Origin: Iodobacter violaceini
GTDB lineage: Bacteria; Pseudomonadota; Gammaproteobacteria; Burkholderiales; Chitinibacteraceae
DNA: 64,000 nt
Direction of reading: 5' to 3'
Assembly (NCBI RefSeq): GCF_011601265.1
Contig: NZ_JAAOLX010000007.1
Location: forward strand, 265,116 to 329,115
Of this stretch, positions 45,176 to 54,802 are shown one piece after another (within the stretch, counting starts at the first letter, position 1; every line of letters starts with the position of its first letter). The notes beneath the pieces are model-generated. The model was not told the origin of the DNA and searched no databases. It worked only from the letters and a program-made list of their open reading frames with translations. The position numbers and the translations under genes are program-made.

Positions 45176-45906
45176 CAAAATTTCTCCGACGCCGATAAAT
45201 AGCGCCATTTACCCGGTGGTAAGTCACCCAGCAGCACGCGGCCAATACGGATACGCTTTAAGCCAACAACTTCTAAGCCGACTAATTCGCACATGCGGCG
45301 AATTTGGCGCTTTTTACCTTCACGTAAAATAAAGCGCAGCTGATTTTCATTTTGCCAGCTCACGCGGGCCGGTTTCAGCGCCTTGCCATCCAGGCTTAAG
45401 CCATGATTCAGCTTTTTCATACCATCACTGCTCAGCTGGCCTGTGACACGAACCAGATACTCTTTTTCAACGTTCGAGTTTTCGCCGATCAGCGTCTTGG
45501 CTACCACGCCGTCCTGCGTCAGTACTAAAAGACCTACCGAATCGATATCCAGGCGCCCGGCAGGGGCCAGATCACGCATATGCGGCGGCACAAAGCGAAT
45601 ACCGCTGGTATCCCCTTCCCAGTGATTATCCGGCACCACCAGCGCCACAGCGGGGGTATAGCCTTTTTCGGCCTGCCCGGACACATAACCCACCGGCTTA
45701 TTCACAAGGATGGTCACACGTCCTGCCTGAGTGGCTTTTGCCGCAGGCTCCAGACTCACCACCTGGCTGGGCAGAACCTTGCTGCCCAGTACATCAACGA
45801 CTACGCCATCGACCTTCACCCAGCCCTTGGCAATATATTCATCGGCCTCACGGCGCGAGCAAAGGCCCAGTTCGGCTAAGCGCTTTGATAAACGTAATTC
45901 TTCCAT
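45175..45906 (-). CDS. RluF-like 23S rRNA pseudouridine synthase
   Basis: RsuA-family enzyme of 243 residues with an N-terminal S4 domain (LRLSKRLAELGLCSRREADEYI) and the catalytic Asp in PAGRLDIDSVGLLVLTQDG (about 118). EGKKRQIRRMCELVGLEVVGLKRIRIG closes the fold. The arrangement best fits RluF (U2604), but RluB/RluE cannot be excluded by eye. Confidence 0.87.
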   Translation of the reverse strand: MEELRLSKRLAELGLCSRREADEYIAKGWVKVDGVVVDVLGSKVLPSQVVSLEPAAKATQAGRVTILVNKPVGYVSGQAEKGYTPAVALVVPDNHWEGDTSGIRFVPPHMRDLAPAGRLDIDSVGLLVLTQDGVVAKTLIGENSNVEKEYLVRVTGQLSSDGMKKLNHGLSLDGKALKPARVSWQNENQLRFILREGKKRQIRRMCELVGLEVVGLKRIRIGRVLLGDLPPGKWRYLSASEKF

Positions 45907-46073
45907 AAACCTTTTATCCTTTCATTCCACTAACCCGCCCGGCAGGTAAGCTGCTTCTTTAATGACTGCAAAAAAACATCAATTCATTTAATGCCAATGA
46001 ATCGCAATACTCAATGTCAACAGAAGCCATTAAGATGCAGAACTAACCATTTTCGCACGAGAGAGCCCTTCCG

Positions 46074-46448
46074 ATGGAATATCTTGCTGTAAAACATTTG
46101 CATATGCTGTTTATTACCCTGTCACTGGGGCTGTTTTTGCTGCGGGGATGCCTGATGCTGGCTGAATCACCACGCTTGCAGCAGCGGTTTTTCCGCATTG
46201 CACCGCATATTATTGATACCGCACTTTTGATCAGCGGTATCAGCCTGGCCATGATGTATCCCGGCCCCAAAGCATGGCTTGCCGCCAAGGTAGCCGGGCT
46301 GCTGCTCTATATTATTCTGGGGACGATCGCGCTTAAACGGGGCAAAACCAAAACAATCCGCAGCATCGCCCTGGCCGCATCCGTGCTGGCCTTTGCCTAT
46401 ATTATTGGCGTGGCATTCAGTAAAAGCGCTTTACTGGGATTAGTTTAA
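46074..46448 (+). CDS. SirB2-family membrane protein
   Basis: A 124-residue protein with four hydrophobic helices and the SirB pattern: YLAVKHLHMLFITLSLGLFLLRG at the start, then RIAPHIIDTALLISGISL and PGPKAWLAAKVAGLLLYI. The function of the family is unknown. The 3' end overlaps the convergent hydrolase gene by 9 bases. Confidence 0.83.
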   Translation: MEYLAVKHLHMLFITLSLGLFLLRGCLMLAESPRLQQRFFRIAPHIIDTALLISGISLAMMYPGPKAWLAAKVAGLLLYIILGTIALKRGKTKTIRSIALAASVLAFAYIIGVAFSKSALLGLV

Positions 46449-47288
46449 TTCAGGCAATAAATGCACCTGCCATAGACTGTCTGCAAACCGTGGTTTGAAA
46501 AAGCCAAAGTGTCCAATCTGCTTTACGCCAATATCCTGTGGCGACAGGCGTTTGGCACTTTGTGACGCATTCTGATAAAACGACTGCAATGAATTTGTAT
46601 TATGAGCAGACATCAGCTCATCGTCGGTAAAGGAGAGCGCGGTAATATCCCGGGTAAACGCCGCAAACTGCTGCTTTACCGCCTCACCCTCCACCCCCAG
46701 CATATAGTCCGGGTGTAAGCACCATCTGCGCCACTGCTGCATAACACCACGCGGCAAATTGCCGACTTTACGTAAGCGCTTGCCTGGAAAATATCCACAA
46801 ACAGGCAGCAGCACGGGCACCAGCACAAACCAAAGCCACCAGACTTTCCAGCGTAAACTCAGCGAATTTTCCAGCCAGTAACCGCTGCCACTGGCAATCG
46901 TAATGGCCTTGGTAATGCGCTCTGGCCCAGGCACAAGGCCAAGCAACTGCCCGCCAAGACTATGGCCCAGCCAGTAAAGCGGGCGGCCTGCCTGCGTCAT
47001 CGTGCTCAGCATGGTGTCGCAATCAAACCTGGCCCAATCCAGGATATCGACTTCAAGCTGACGCAAATCGCCCTGAGCAGAAAGCCCCATTCCGGTGTAA
47101 TCAAAGCTGGCCACCAAAAAGCCCTGCTCTGCCAGCCATGATGCCAGCGGCGCATAATAAGACTGGCTTACACCCATTGCGGGCACAATCAGTATCGCCG
47201 CTTTTGCTGCAGACTGAGGATAAAAAAACAAGGCCGTGATTTCCGAACCACGGCCTGTCATCAGCGTGTGAATTTGCCCTTGAATCAT
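46440..47288 (-). CDS. Alpha/beta hydrolase
   Basis: Alpha/beta-fold hydrolase of about 282 residues. I prefer ATG 47288 (MIQGQIHTLM), which has GGTGGAAG upstream, over the ATG at 47303. The oxyanion/strand-3 region LIVPAMGVSQSYYAPLASWLAEQG, the FDYTGMGLSAQ turn and the nucleophile elbow GHSLGGQL (Ser) are visible; the likely catalytic His is in IGHFGFF near the C-terminus. Substrate unknown. It lies downstream of the molybdenum cofactor genes. Confidence 0.8.
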   Translation of the reverse strand: MIQGQIHTLMTGRGSEITALFFYPQSAAKAAILIVPAMGVSQSYYAPLASWLAEQGFLVASFDYTGMGLSAQGDLRQLEVDILDWARFDCDTMLSTMTQAGRPLYWLGHSLGGQLLGLVPGPERITKAITIASGSGYWLENSLSLRWKVWWLWFVLVPVLLPVCGYFPGKRLRKVGNLPRGVMQQWRRWCLHPDYMLGVEGEAVKQQFAAFTRDITALSFTDDELMSAHNTNSLQSFYQNASQSAKRLSPQDIGVKQIGHFGFFKPRFADSLWQVHLLPELN

Positions 47289-47312
47289 TTTATCTTCCAC
47301 CATGCCGCAGCA

Positions 47313-48443
47313 TTAAATTGTATGGCTGGCCTGCCAGTGCCCCGATTTACCGCCTTGTTTTTCCAGCAAACGGATCTGCGACATAATCATGCCCCGATCC
47401 ACCGCCTTGCACATATCGTAGATGGTAAGCAAAGCAATATTGAGCGCCGTCAGCGCCTCCATTTCTACCCCGGTACGACCGACTGTTTCGGCCGTCACTT
47501 CACAACGAACCAGGCTGCCTGCCCTGTCTATGGTGAAATCGACGCTCACGCTGGTCAGTGGGACAGGATGGCAAAGCGGGATTAAATCTGCCGTGCGTTT
47601 GGAAGCCATAATTGCCGCAATTCTGGCCACGCCCAACACATCGCCTTTTTTATGGCTGCCTGTTTCAATTAAATGCAAAGTGGTGGGCAGCATACGAATC
47701 TCGCCCACCGCGCGGGCAATCCGGTGGCTGTCCACCTTGCTGCCCACGTCCACCATATGCGCTTCACCATTAGCATTAAAGTGAGTCAGGCCGGATGGAG
47801 CCGGCGTTTTCTGAGTCTGATCAGTAGCACGATAAGGCATAGGAATGGTGTCGACTCCCGATAAGCGGGCCGCACATACGGCCAGATCATCCTGAGTATT
47901 TAAATTAGGGAAGGCCAGCTCAGGAAAATCAACATACTGCAGCCTCAGGCTTTCCTGCCAGGCAGATAACTTAAGCTCTTGCCGCGACAACCTGTCCATT
48001 AAAGAGGCCAGTACATCATGGCACAGCATACATATTGTCGGATGAATTTGTCCGTCCGGAGTACGCGCCACCACCACGTCTGATTCGCCCAGCTCCAGCT
48101 GCGCCAATAGTTTTTCAACCAGATCAGCAGGCAAAAAAGGCACATCACAAGGCAGCACCAGCAGGTATTGAGCAGGAGAAGCCAGCAAGGCGGAATGAAT
48201 GCCCGCTAAGGGGCCTGGATGGCCGGGGTAAACATCGCGTAATACAGGAGAACCAAAACGGGCGTAATCCGGCAAATTGCGATTTGCCGAGATCAAAATA
48301 TGATCCACAAGCCGGGTCTGCCTGGATAAGGCTTCCAGGCTCCATTCAACTAAAGGCTTGCCTGAGAGCTCAACCAGACCTTTATCACGCCCTCCCATGC
48401 GACGCCCTTCACCGCCAGCCAGAATGACCGCATCCAAAATCAT
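47313..48443 (-). CDS. MobA-MoaC fusion protein
   Basis: A single 376-residue frame joins two molybdenum cofactor enzymes. Residues 1-195 are MobA, the guanylyltransferase making Mo-MGD, with the nucleotide motif [16 protein letters not shown] and LPCDVPFLP. After a 25-residue linker, residues 222-376 are MoaC, which makes c[56 protein letters not shown] and DMCKAVD. All visible key motifs are intact in both halves, so it is probably bifunctional. The two genes act at opposite ends of the pathway. Confidence 0.9.
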   Translation of the reverse strand: MILDAVILAGGEGRRMGGRDKGLVELSGKPLVEWSLEALSRQTRLVDHILISANRNLPDYARFGSPVLRDVYPGHPGPLAGIHSALLASPAQYLLVLPCDVPFLPADLVEKLLAQLELGESDVVVARTPDGQIHPTICMLCHDVLASLMDRLSRQELKLSAWQESLRLQYVDFPELAFPNLNTQDDLAVCAARLSGVDTIPMPYRATDQTQKTPAPSGLTHFNANGEAHMVDVGSKVDSHRIARAVGEIRMLPTTLHLIETGSHKKGDVLGVARIAAIMASKRTADLIPLCHPVPLTSVSVDFTIDRAGSLVRCEVTAETVGRTGVEMEALTALNIALLTIYDMCKAVDRGMIMSQIRLLEKQGGKSGHWQASHTI

Positions 48444-48444
48444 C

Positions 48445-48909
48445 TTAACCCACCCTTAAATACTGCCAGCGATCGAGCGCGCTCTGATCGCTCTCCCGTG
48501 CATCAAGCCATTTCAGGCAAGCGCCATTTCCTTCTTTTTTCCAGAATGGCGCCTGTGTTTTTAGAAAATCCATAATAAAGGCATTGGATTCATAAGCAGC
48601 CTGGCGGTGAGCCGAAGCCGTCAGTACCAGCACAATCTGCTCCGCAGCCTGTAAATCACCCACACGATGAATCACGGTTACGGCCTGTAAAGGCCAGTAG
48701 CCACAAGCCTCATCAACAATCTTAGCCAGCGATTTTTCTGTCATGCCCGGATAGTGCTCAAGGCTCATGGCAGAAATACTGCCGTCTAAATCCCTTACCC
48801 TGCCAACAAAAGCAACGATGGCACCCATCGCGGCATTGCCATCAAAGCGGGCGTATTCTGTGGCAAAGTCAAAATCTGCACTTTGTACCTGAATCCGGAT
48901 ATCAGCCAT
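48445..48909 (-). CDS. moaE: Molybdopterin synthase large subunit MoaE
   Basis: Catalytic subunit that, with MoaD, inserts sulfur into cPMP. The 154-residue protein has [26 protein letters not shown] residues, [16 protein letters not shown] and the active-site Lys in PFWKKEG. It is transcribed just before mobA-moaC, one base apart, and after moaD. Confidence 0.93.
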   Translation of the reverse strand: MADIRIQVQSADFDFATEYARFDGNAAMGAIVAFVGRVRDLDGSISAMSLEHYPGMTEKSLAKIVDEACGYWPLQAVTVIHRVGDLQAAEQIVLVLTASAHRQAAYESNAFIMDFLKTQAPFWKKEGNGACLKWLDARESDQSALDRWQYLRVG

Positions 48910-48915
48910 CAGCCA

Positions 48916-49161
48916 TCAGCCCCCCGTTACCGGCGGAAAAATCGCCACTTCGGCCCCGGCGGGAATCTCATCCTGCAGGCGCGCCATTTCCTGATTAACC
49001 GCTACACGAAATACCTTGCCAGCCGATAATTCATCCGCCCAAACTCCGCCTCGCGCAGCTAAAACAGCAATCAGCTCTGCTACGGTAGCAGGCGCAGGCA
49101 GCGCTTCCTCACTACAGCCAAAGACATCACGCAGCCGGGCAAAATATAAAACACGAATCAT
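48916..49161 (-). CDS. moaD: Molybdopterin synthase sulfur carrier subunit MoaD
   Basis: Ubiquitin-like 81-residue sulfur carrier ending in the required PPVTGG tail, whose C-terminal Gly is thiocarboxylated. VLYFARLRDVFG is the typical first strand region. It precedes moaE by 6 bases. Confidence 0.92.
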   Translation of the reverse strand: MIRVLYFARLRDVFGCSEEALPAPATVAELIAVLAARGGVWADELSAGKVFRVAVNQEMARLQDEIPAGAEVAIFPPVTGG

Positions 49162-49316
49162 TGTTTATTGCCTAAATAACAAGCACTTCGTTTAAATAAA
49201 AAATTTATAAATCGTTTGAGATCAGAGGGCCTGTAAACCAATACCGGTTTTTATTAGCCATAAATAAACTCAAATCTATACTCAGCGAATAAAGTATTAA
49301 TTTATTGAAACACCAT

Positions 49317-50012
49317 TTAATTGCTTAATAAACCAAACGTTTTTTTAGCCAGTTTGCCAGCCGCTGCCAGAGGATCCTGGCGAATAGCGCGCTCTTCTTC
49401 GGCAATCACCTGATATAAGCCATCCAAAGCTTTGCGGGTTACATATTGCTCAACGGTTGAATCTTCTGCTTTAAGCAGCCCCAAACCTGCGGCTTTACCA
49501 GCTAGGCGATTATATTGTTCTGCTAATTGCAGCCTGGAGGTTGTTTGCCGGACTATAGGTAAAAATTGCTCAGTTAGCGGCGCCTGGCTGGCCTGTTTAA
49601 AATATTGTGTGGCTGCATCATCTGCCCCAAGCAAAATATTTTTGGCGTCTTGTACGCTCATTTTTTTAATGGCATTAATCAGTAACTGCTTGGCCCTTGG
49701 TACGGCAGCCTCTGCAGCACGATTCATGGATGTTTGTAATTCATCTAAAGACTGTCCCAGCCCTAAGGTACGAAGCAAGGGTTCGGCCTGGCGCATGGCA
49801 TCCGGCAAGGGAATACGCACTTTATCATTGGCTAAAAAACCATCGGTTTTACTCAGCTGCAAAGTGGCATTGCTTACGCCCTGTATCAATGCTTCTTTTA
49901 AACCACCCGAAGCATCGCGCTCAGAAAGCAAATCAAAACCACCCGCAAAAACAGGCCATGTCATGATGCAAAGTAAGCCAAGCAACAGGCTACGCCGAAT
50001 ATTTACTTTCAT
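49317..50012 (-). CDS. DUF4197 exported protein
   Basis: A 231-residue protein with a signal peptide (SLLLGLLCIMTWPVFAGGF). The body is helical and matches DUF4197: GGLKEALIQGVSNATLQLSKTDGFLAN, KVRIPLPDAMRQAEPLLRTLGLG, and the closing KALDGLYQVIAEEERAIRQDP. Function unknown. It lies within the molybdenum cofactor gene group but has no evident part in it. Confidence 0.85.
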   Translation of the reverse strand: MKVNIRRSLLLGLLCIMTWPVFAGGFDLLSERDASGGLKEALIQGVSNATLQLSKTDGFLANDKVRIPLPDAMRQAEPLLRTLGLGQSLDELQTSMNRAAEAAVPRAKQLLINAIKKMSVQDAKNILLGADDAATQYFKQASQAPLTEQFLPIVRQTTSRLQLAEQYNRLAGKAAGLGLLKAEDSTVEQYVTRKALDGLYQVIAEEERAIRQDPLAAAGKLAKKTFGLLSN

Positions 50013-50079
50013 ATTAAGATTCCGTAATTAACGCGAGTCTTACTTTGATCGAATAAATTGCAGCATAGCATTAATTAGC

Positions 50080-51261
50080 TCATTTAATGCAGGCCGCATA
50101 AGGAATAAAAGTAACCGTGTCTCCGGCGCTAATTGTTTCACCTGCGGCAATATCCACCAGACCCGTAGCCCAAACCAAAGAAGTTAATACCCCAGAGCCT
50201 TGATGAGGATAAATTTCAACCTGCCCAGCCGCATTTAATCTGCCGCGTAAAAACTCACGGCGATTTCCTGCTTTTTTCCATTCAAAAGCAGCACTTAGCT
50301 GATAACGCGGCGGAAATAAACTGATACATCCCTGCCTGGCCAATAAAAAGGGACGAACTAATAGCAAAAAGGTAACAAAGCTGGAAACAGGATTTCCCGG
50401 CAGGCCAATAAAATCACACCCGGCAATTCGCCCGTACGCAAATGGCTTGCCTGGCTTAATTGCGATCTTCCATAAGTTTAAGCTGCCCAGCTGCTCAACT
50501 GCGGCCTTAACATGGTCTTCTTCGCCAACGGACACCCCACCCGAAGTAATCAGCACATCATGATCCTGGGCTGCCTGCCACAAGATATCCCGGGTCTGCT
50601 CTGCATCATCTGGAACAATACCCAGATCAGTAACCTGGCAATCTGCTAATAAAGCGGTAATGGCGTAGCGGTTTGAATTATAAATCTGGCCCGCTGCAAG
50701 CGGCTGCCCCGGCTCTGCCAGCTCGTCGCCGGTTGAAAGCAGTGCAACCTTTAAGGGCCGCTTTACAGCCAGCTCAGCCACACCCACAGAGGCAGCCAAA
50801 CCAATTGCGGCCGCGCTTAATCGTGTACCAGCGGGCAAAATCACGGTATCAGCCTGAATATCCTCCCCACGCAGGCGAATATTGGCACCTGCTTTTACCT
50901 TTTGAGCGATATACACCCGCCCTTCTTCACTGCGGCAGTCTTCCTGCATTACCACCACCGTGGCTCCGGCTGGAACCGGGGCTCCAGTGAAAATTCTTGC
51001 CGCCTCGCCCTCAGCCAGTGGCTGCCCCACTTCACCCGCGGCAATTCGCTGAACCAGCTCAAAAGATTCTGGCCAGACAGCGCCCACATTCAGTGCATAG
51101 CCATCCATGCCACTATTATCAAACGCCGGCACCGCCATTTGGGAAACCACATCAGCGGCCAGAATACGGCCAGCGGCCTGATTTAAAGATAAAGTTTCAA
51201 CCGCAGTTTCTGCACGGGCCTGAGCCAGCAATTGGGATAAAGCAGAATCAAAATCCAGCAT
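50080..51261 (-). CDS. moeA: Molybdopterin molybdenumtransferase MoeA
   Basis: Inserts molybdate into adenylylated molybdopterin. I choose ATG 51261 (MLDFDSALSQLL), giving 393 residues and a 14-base overlap with mobB; a start at 51372 would add a frame shadowing mobB. Motifs: PAFDNSGMDGYAL, ARIFTGAPVPAGATVV, LLSTGDELAEPGQPL, LITSGGVSVGEEDHV and FIGLPGNPVSSFV. It overlaps mobB and is likely co-transcribed with it. Confidence 0.93.
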   Translation of the reverse strand: MLDFDSALSQLLAQARAETAVETLSLNQAAGRILAADVVSQMAVPAFDNSGMDGYALNVGAVWPESFELVQRIAAGEVGQPLAEGEAARIFTGAPVPAGATVVVMQEDCRSEEGRVYIAQKVKAGANIRLRGEDIQADTVILPAGTRLSAAAIGLAASVGVAELAVKRPLKVALLSTGDELAEPGQPLAAGQIYNSNRYAITALLADCQVTDLGIVPDDAEQTRDILWQAAQDHDVLITSGGVSVGEEDHVKAAVEQLGSLNLWKIAIKPGKPFAYGRIAGCDFIGLPGNPVSSFVTFLLLVRPFLLARQGCISLFPPRYQLSAAFEWKKAGNRREFLRGRLNAAGQVEIYPHQGSGVLTSLVWATGLVDIAAGETISAGDTVTFIPYAACIK

Positions 51262-51739
51262 GGCAACTCGCAGCAATAAACGCTGCAATCTCTGCAGCCT
51301 GGTTAAGATCAAAAAGGGGAAGAGCACTTTCCAGCGAATAGTCGCTGGCAATCGCAATAATGTGCGGATCATCCAATGCAGGATAATCAGCCCGGCGCAC
51401 TTCTATTTTAGGAATAGCGGCCGCTTTAAAACCTTCAACTAAAACTAAATCGACGGGTGCTAATCGAGCCAGCATCTCATGAAGAGGCAAGGCCCCCTCG
51501 TGAATCAGAGCAAACCCATGAGGCGTTGCCAGCAATACCTCGCCCGCACCCGCCGCACGAAAACGGGAGGTATCTTTGCCTTCCGGCTCAAACTGCACAG
51601 GATGGTGAGTATATTTAATCACGCTCACCGACAGGCCCAGCCGCACCAGCTCTGGCAGCAGTTTTTCAATCAGCGTCGTTTTACCACTGCCTGACCAGCC
51701 GGCAATACCTAATACGAACGGAGTGTGGGTAGCGGTCAA
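51248..51739 (-). CDS. mobB: MobB, molybdopterin-guanine dinucleotide biosynthesis GTPase
   Basis: A 163-residue P-loop protein (GIAGWSGSGKTTLIEKLLP) with VIKYTHHPVQFEPEGKDTSRFRAAGA, the typical MobB switch region. It assists MobA in making the guanine dinucleotide cofactor. First of the minus-strand pair mobB-moeA, adjacent to the carbonic anhydrase gene without a gap. Confidence 0.92.
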   Translation of the reverse strand: MTATHTPFVLGIAGWSGSGKTTLIEKLLPELVRLGLSVSVIKYTHHPVQFEPEGKDTSRFRAAGAGEVLLATPHGFALIHEGALPLHEMLARLAPVDLVLVEGFKAAAIPKIEVRRADYPALDDPHIIAIASDYSLESALPLFDLNQAAEIAAFIAASCHAGF

Positions 51740-52408
51740 TTAAATCCCGATAGAGAAATCTTGAGTTGGTAAGGCGCTGACCAGTGGCTGAAACTGCCCG
51801 CTTTCTTCATCAAAGCCCAATAAGGCTCCGTGTTCAAAATCAAAAAACCAGCCATGTACGCTCAGCGCATCTGTACCCAGGCGCTCTTTAATCCATGGGA
51901 ATGATTCAAGATTCTGCAAGGAATCACGAATGGCTTCCAGCTCACAGGCACGGTAGCGATCAGCCTGATCACTATCTGGCAATTGCTGCAAAACACGCTC
52001 TTTTGCCTTGCTGGCAATGTGAATCCAGCGGCCAAGGAAGTCGTCTTTATCAACAATATCAGCGCTATCCATCAGCGCCTTAATCCCGCCGCAGTGGCTG
52101 TGCCCAAGCACCACAATACGGCTCACATTGAGCACAGTAACAGCGTATTGCAGCGCTGCAGATACCCCTTGATTGGTAGTACCCTGCTCAAAAGGGGGAA
52201 CCAGATTCGCCACGTTGCGAATAATAAACATCTCGCCCGGCGCGCATTGGGTCAGGATGGCGGGATCAACACGGGAGTCACAGCAGCCTATCAACACGGT
52301 AGTTGGTGTCTGGCCTGCACGCAGACGGTCAAACAAAGCGGTTTCGCCAGCAAAATACTGCTGCTGAAATTCACGAAAACCTTCAATAAACTGATGCAAA
52401 TCGGCCAT
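51740..52408 (-). CDS. Beta-class carbonic anhydrase
   Basis: Zinc enzyme interconverting CO2 and bicarbonate, 222 residues. Zinc ligands and the catalytic Asp-Arg dyad are in GCCDSRVDP (about 41-49), with His/Cys in VLGHSHCGGIKAL (about 100-112). FIIRNVANLVPP is also typical. It abuts mobB with no spacing (stop next to start), so it may be in the same transcript. Confidence 0.93.
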   Translation of the reverse strand: MADLHQFIEGFREFQQQYFAGETALFDRLRAGQTPTTVLIGCCDSRVDPAILTQCAPGEMFIIRNVANLVPPFEQGTTNQGVSAALQYAVTVLNVSRIVVLGHSHCGGIKALMDSADIVDKDDFLGRWIHIASKAKERVLQQLPDSDQADRYRACELEAIRDSLQNLESFPWIKERLGTDALSVHGWFFDFEHGALLGFDEESGQFQPLVSALPTQDFSIGI

Positions 52409-52622
52409 AAGGGTTAACCCGTAAAAGAGACGGGCTGATTATCCACCAGTCTGGGCCAAAAATCGCATCCCGCCGTAAAATTACACAGGAAATTTAAATT
52501 TTTATCACTAACCCTGATCACCTGCCCGCAAAGGCGCATTTGCACCAGGATTAAAAATGGCCGGCATGGCCGGCCATTCTGTTTTGCACCAATAAGCGCA
52601 AAATATTCTTAGCAAAACAGAT

Positions 52623-53366
52623 TTATACAGCCGCTGGCTCAGCGCCTGGCAGGGTGTAGCCTTCAATTTTGGCAGCATTAACCAAAGTTTGCAGATACTG
52701 ATTCATTGCACGGCGGGTTGCGATATTGCTTAAAAACTCAGCCAGTTTTTCTTTAACTTCATCAAAAGCAACGGTGGCACCTGCTACTTTTTCACCCGCA
52801 CGAATAATGTGCAAACCAAATTGGGTTTCCACCAAATCTGCAGCCACTTCGCCCGCATTCAGGCTAAAAACAGCCTGTTCAAATTCCGGCACCATCTGGC
52901 CGCGGCCAAATTGGCCCAGATCGCCGCCTTGCTGGCCCGATGGGCAAGCCGAGTGCTGACGGGCTAACTCTGCAAATTTTTCCGGATTGGCTTTTACTTC
53001 GGCCAATACGGCATTAGCCGTTTCACGAACGGCATCTAAAGACGCTTCTTCGCTTGGCTTGAACAAAATATGGCTGCCTTCAACCATTTCACCACGGACA
53101 AAAGACTGTGGATTATTGTTGTAATATTCCTGGCAAGCGGCCTCATCGGCATCGGTGATTTTTACTTCTGTCTGCAACAGCAAACCAATGGTTTCTTCCG
53201 GAGTTGCGGCCTCAATGGCCAGCGAAGCAGCACGTTGCAGTAAAAGCTCACGCAAAATAAGCTCTTGAATCGTTGCATCCAGCATCGATGGCGCATCTTG
53301 ATGGTGCTGACTTTCGGCTTCGATCATTGCATCGGTAATTTCAACGCCATTAACAGTGATACTCAT
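52623..53366 (-). CDS. Parvulin-type peptidyl-prolyl isomerase
   Basis: PpiC-domain protein of 247 residues with a start at 53366, which has AAGGA at better spacing than the ATG 3 bases upstream. The N-terminal helical part resembles NifM/SurA-like chaperone segments (TIQELILRELLLQRA). The parvulin domain (about 120-215) shows VEGSHILFK, FAELARQHSACPSGQQGGDLGQFGRGQMVPEFE and TQFGLHIIRAGEK. No signal peptide is seen, so it probably acts in the cytoplasm. Confidence 0.87.
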   Translation of the reverse strand: MSITVNGVEITDAMIEAESQHHQDAPSMLDATIQELILRELLLQRAASLAIEAATPEETIGLLLQTEVKITDADEAACQEYYNNNPQSFVRGEMVEGSHILFKPSEEASLDAVRETANAVLAEVKANPEKFAELARQHSACPSGQQGGDLGQFGRGQMVPEFEQAVFSLNAGEVAADLVETQFGLHIIRAGEKVAGATVAFDEVKEKLAEFLSNIATRRAMNQYLQTLVNAAKIEGYTLPGAEPAAV

Positions 53367-53477
53367 CATATTCCTTGAATGCTTGATTGGTTAAGAAACT
53401 GAAATGGGGGCTGAATGCGCAATTTCCAGCCCCCAAATTAAATTCCTTTTTACCGATCATGCCGCTCTTAATAATGA

Positions 53478-54212
53478 TCAAAAAAGCCCTACATGCAGCT
53501 CATCAAACCAGTTAATAAAGCGTTCAACATCTTCCCCTGCATATACAGATCCATGCTGTGGACAGATCATGTCTATTTTTAAGCTTGCTGCTTTTTCGCA
53601 CCACACCCGCTTTGCACTATTGGATCCCATCCAGCGCTTATGAAACCCTTCTGCAAAGCGAATATGGCGATCAAAATCGCTTACAAACAGATCGCTATTG
53701 CTCTCGGGTAAGAGCGCAGCACCTACATCCCCTGAAAATAAAATCTGGGCTTTTGGATCATAAAGATGAAAATTCCCGGAGGAGTGCAGGTAATGCGCAG
53801 GGATAGTGCTTAAATGCGCTCCGCCCACCACAATTTCACTGCCCAGATCAGGAATAGAAATCATGGTATCGGCCGATCCGCCAAAATGAGGAACAAATGT
53901 GGCCCATAAACCAGAGATATAGCACTTCATTTCCGGATTAAACTCCAGCCAAAGTGCCAGAGAAGAAATCACATCAGGATCCTGATGTGATGAAAAAATA
54001 CTATGGATTAAGCGCGGATCGATCACCGTGCTCACCGCCGAAAACACCGAAGGAAAAACCTCCAGCCCGCCCGGATCGGTAATAAGCGCTTCATCGCCGT
54101 TGTTAATAACATATTCATTGGTATCGATTAAATAGCTGGGCCGCTCCGGATCGCGTGAAATAGCAAACCAGCGATGATCATCCTGCTCAAAAAGTATTTG
54201 TGCTTTTTTCAT
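53478..54212 (-). CDS. Diiron MBL-fold protein (flavodiiron-like, ODP-type O2 sensor)
   Basis: A 244-residue metallo-beta-lactamase-fold protein without the flavodoxin domain of flavodiiron proteins. Candidate metal ligands are HQDPD (about residues 86-90, an HxDxD form), His in PAHYLHSSGN (about 145), Asp in LFSGDVGAAL and His in CPQHGSVYAG. This matches the ligand order of diiron proteins of the flavodiiron group. A protein of this kind acts as an O2/Fe sensor for chemotaxis in Treponema denticola (ODP). It overlaps a chemoreceptor-tip gene by 4 bases, which supports the same role here. Enzymatic NO/O2 reduction is an alternative. Confidence 0.75.
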   Translation of the reverse strand: MKKAQILFEQDDHRWFAISRDPERPSYLIDTNEYVINNGDEALITDPGGLEVFPSVFSAVSTVIDPRLIHSIFSSHQDPDVISSLALWLEFNPEMKCYISGLWATFVPHFGGSADTMISIPDLGSEIVVGGAHLSTIPAHYLHSSGNFHLYDPKAQILFSGDVGAALLPESNSDLFVSDFDRHIRFAEGFHKRWMGSNSAKRVWCEKAASLKIDMICPQHGSVYAGEDVERFINWFDELHVGLF

Positions 54213-54802
54213 CTCATCTTCCCTGAAATACGCCGTAATTCTTCCAGCCTCGGCACGATAGAATCCACTTTTCTGGCGAAATCATTTGATAACTCTGCCA
54301 GTACATTGGAATGCTCACCTGAATAAGCTGATTCAATCCGGGCCGCACGCGCAATAACCACCCCAAACACGCAGGCCTGATAGGCTTCATCGATATATTC
54401 AGAAAGACGCTGGTGCACAATTCTTAAACGCTCTGAATGCTCATCAGCCGCCTTGCGGTTACGCCCCAGCGTTTCTGCCAGATACGTTGTGTTTTCTGCT
54501 GACAGCTCTGAAGTCTGAGCAAGCATCTGGCTGCGCCGCTCCTGGGTCATACTGTGCGACGATTCAGCCAGCATGTCCTGGCTGGCATTACTCAGCCGGT
54601 TCATACTGCCTTGCAGTTGCAAAGATAACTCACGTAATTCACCAGAAATCACACCAAAGCCCCGCGCCATTCTGCCAGCCCTTTTGGCCAATAAAATAGC
54701 GTTCAGGCCCATTAAATTAATTTCAAAGCAATTCCAAATCACCATCTTGATATTTTCATTTATCAAAACCGTGTTTTGTAATTCAGCTGCGATATCCGCC
54801 AT
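54209..54802 (-). CDS. Minimal soluble chemoreceptor tip protein
   Basis: A 197-residue cytoplasmic helical protein with no sensor or membrane domain. Residues 22-60 resemble half of the MCP hairpin tip (INLMGLNAILLAKRAGR, then GRGFGVISGELRELS), where the standard form is [14 protein letters not shown]...[15 protein letters not shown]. The Glu of IEAARAGE is not kept. Two long coiled-coil helices follow. It is coupled (ATGA) to the diiron protein gene and probably forms its signalling partner. Whether it still binds CheA/CheW is open. Confidence 0.7.
   Translation of the reverse strand: MADIAAELQNTVLINENIKMVIWNCFEINLMGLNAILLAKRAGRMARGFGVISGELRELSLQLQGSMNRLSNASQDMLAESSHSMTQERRSQMLAQTSELSAENTTYLAETLGRNRKAADEHSERLRIVHQRLSEYIDEAYQACVFGVVIARAARIESAYSGEHSNVLAELSNDFARKVDSIVPRLEELRRISGKMR

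Noticed and set aside
49432..50031. 199-codon plus frame antisense to the DUF4197 gene
   Set aside because: Entirely opposite to a conserved gene with a signal peptide; no independent support.
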